DNA from: Candidatus Cybelea septentrionalis
GTDB taxonomy: Bacteria > Vulcanimicrobiota > Vulcanimicrobiia > Vulcanimicrobiales > Vulcanimicrobiaceae
Direction of reading: 5' to 3'
NCBI GenBank assembly: GCA_003158175.1
Contig: PMHJ01000007.1
Location: forward strand, 103,107-165,392
Length of the DNA: 62,286 nt
Shown: piece by piece, positions 61,274 through 62,286 of the stretch
How the letters are laid out: each line of letters begins with the position of its first letter
Position numbering within the stretch: position 1 is the stretch's first letter
The notes under the pieces: generated by a model
Told to the model about the DNA's origin: nothing
The model's database searches: none
The model's input: the letters and a program-made list of their open reading frames with translations, nothing else
Made by a program: the position numbers and the translations under genes

Positions 61274-62286
61274 ATGCGAGGCTACTCTACGCGCTTCACT
61301 GGATTCTTCATATCTTGTCTGCTGCTTGCGGCGTGCAACGGCGGTGCGAACCCATCAGCAATGGTGCCGAGTGCGCCGATGTCGCTAGAACGATCCAACT
61401 CACGCATCGTTGGGTTCGCTTACGTGCCCAACTACCTTGGCAACAACGTTTCCGCCTTTGCCATGAAGGCCAACGGAAGTCTGTCGCCGGTGGGACTCGC
61501 CGTCGGGACAGACACGGGGCCATGGGCTGTGGCGATTGATCCTAAGGGCAAGTTCGTCTACGTGACCAATCTTAGCTCCAACAATGTTTCCGCCTATACA
61601 ATCAACGCTGGCAGCGGCGCGCTGTCGCCTGTCGCGGGGTCGCCATTTGCGACGGGCCGCAACCCCTACTACGTGGCAGTCGATCCTAAGGGCAAGTTCG
61701 CCTACGTTGCCAACTCGGCCGGCTTCCAAGGCGTCTCCGCCTACACCATCAACCCGACTAGCGGCGCGCTGACGCCCGTGGCGGGGTCACCGTTTGCGGC
61801 AGGCTACGCTCCCGTTGGCGTGGCGGTCGATCCTAAGGGCAAGTTCGCCTACGTGAGCAACTATGCTTCCGGCAACGTTTCCGCTTATACGATCAATGCG
61901 AGCACTGGCGCGCTGACGCAACTCGCAGGGTCGCCGTTTGCAGCTGGTACGAATCCCGACGGCATCGCCGTCGACGCTAAGGGCAAATTCGTCTATTTGA
62001 GCAACGAAAGGTCCAACAATGTTTCCGCTTATACGATCAAATCCGGGAGCGGCGTGCTGACGGCGGTGGCGGGGTCGCCCTTTGCCGCCGGCAGCGATCC
62101 CTGGGACGTGGCGATCGACCCCACGGACAAGTTCGTGTACGTAACCAACGACGGCACCAGCTCCAATAGTGTTTCCGGCTACGCCATCGACGCGACAAGC
62201 GGCGCGTTGACGCCGGTGGTGGGATCGCCGTTTGGAGCGGGCACCGGGCCCGTAGGCGTAGCAATCGATCCTAAGGGCAAGTTCGT
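61274..62286 (+). CDS. YVTN/lactonase-like propeller lipoprotein (3' end outside window)
   Basis: AGGAG 6 bases before ATG 61274 sets the start. The lipobox is LLLAACNGG (Cys ~21). Then repeats of ~43 residues follow: VAVDPKGKFAYVANS..NVSAYTINxxSGALTPVAGSPFA, about seven visible, as in 6-phosphogluconolactonase-like YVTN propellers. The repeats are also close in DNA (GATCCTAAGGGCAAGTTCG recurs), so recombination between blades is likely. The frame is open at the window end. It is divergent from the XRE/NB-ARC regulator. Confidence 0.88.
   Translation, partial: MRGYSTRFTGFFISCLLLAACNGGANPSAMVPSAPMSLERSNSRIVGFAYVPNYLGNNVSAFAMKANGSLSPVGLAVGTDTGPWAVAIDPKGKFVYVTNLSSNNVSAYTINAGSGALSPVAGSPFATGRNPYYVAVDPKGKFAYVANSAGFQGVSAYTINPTSGALTPVAGSPFAAGYAPVGVAVDPKGKFAYVSNYASGNVSAYTINASTGALTQLAGSPFAAGTNPDGIAVDAKGKFVYLSNERSNNVSAYTIKSGSGVLTAVAGSPFAAGSDPWDVAIDPTDKFVYVTNDGTSSNSVSGYAIDATSGALTPVVGSPFGAGTGPVGVAIDPKGKF

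Overview
The window is high-GC DNA from a free-living, diderm-like bacterium. Evidence for a diderm envelope is a TonB-dependent receptor fragment, outer-membrane beta-barrel genes, many lipoproteins and a Tat-exported molybdenum hydroxylase. The mix of small beta-propeller lipoproteins carrying Gloeo/Verruco-type or YVTN/NHL-type repeats, WhiG/FliA-type sigma factor, TTG/GTG starts and abundant CCTTCGAC..CTCAGG hairpin repeats resembles what I associate with Candidatus Eremiobacterota (WPS-2/Vulcanimicrobiota). That placement is inference, not proven here.

Layout. 1-8.9 kb: the end of a TonB-dependent receptor, a Tag-type glycosylase, small conserved proteins, a repeat-rich propeller lipoprotein, a cyanophycinase-like peptidase and secreted proteins of unknown role. 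9.0-12.5 kb: a compact operon of a 39-aa microprotein, a YtrA-type GntR regulator, an ABC ATPase, a permease, a 50-aa microprotein and a second, shorter paralogous permease. 12.5-19 kb: small membrane, exported and envelope proteins, a YciF-like ferritin relative, soluble pyrophosphatase and a propeller lipoprotein. 19.1-22.8 kb: paoABC, a periplasmic aldehyde oxidoreductase. 23-28.4 kb: lipoproteins and a cluster of broken genes, a methyltransferase and two tandem propeller paralogs. 28.5-32.8 kb: a sulfatase, then an arsenic operon arsR-arsI-arsN1-aqpS-arsC on the minus strand. 34.9-41.5 kb: tRNA-Arg, rpmG, tRNA-Trp, secE, nusG, rplK, rplA, then (after two antisense genes) rplJ, rplL. 42-48 kb: a decayed Vgb-like gene, a membrane pyrophosphatase, a sigma factor, a frameshifted cupin gene and propeller or secreted proteins. 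49-53 kb: an MFS carrier, a Pro/Ser-rich lipoprotein and thrS without TGS domain. 53.2-56.9 kb: pstSCAB behind a PHO-box-like direct repeat. 57-62.3 kb: an orphan peptide-binding lipoprotein, a large XRE/NB-ARC regulator and the start of another YVTN propeller lipoprotein cut by the window end.

How it works together. Phosphate handling is concentrated here: high-affinity uptake (pst), soluble and proton-pumping pyrophosphatases. Organoarsenic and arsenate detoxification form one unit with a probable leaderless promoter. The information-processing block is the usual secE-nusG-rpl order but split in two.

The strongest unexplained structure is a family of short hairpin repeats. At least a dozen copies were seen, all in one orientation. 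Their stems vary in a compensatory way, their 3' halves have been iterated into tandem arrays, and copies lie inside coding sequence, at a gene 3' end, inside the ribosomal operon and in front of a T-tract as a likely terminator. Several frameshifted genes could be real decay or assembly indels.
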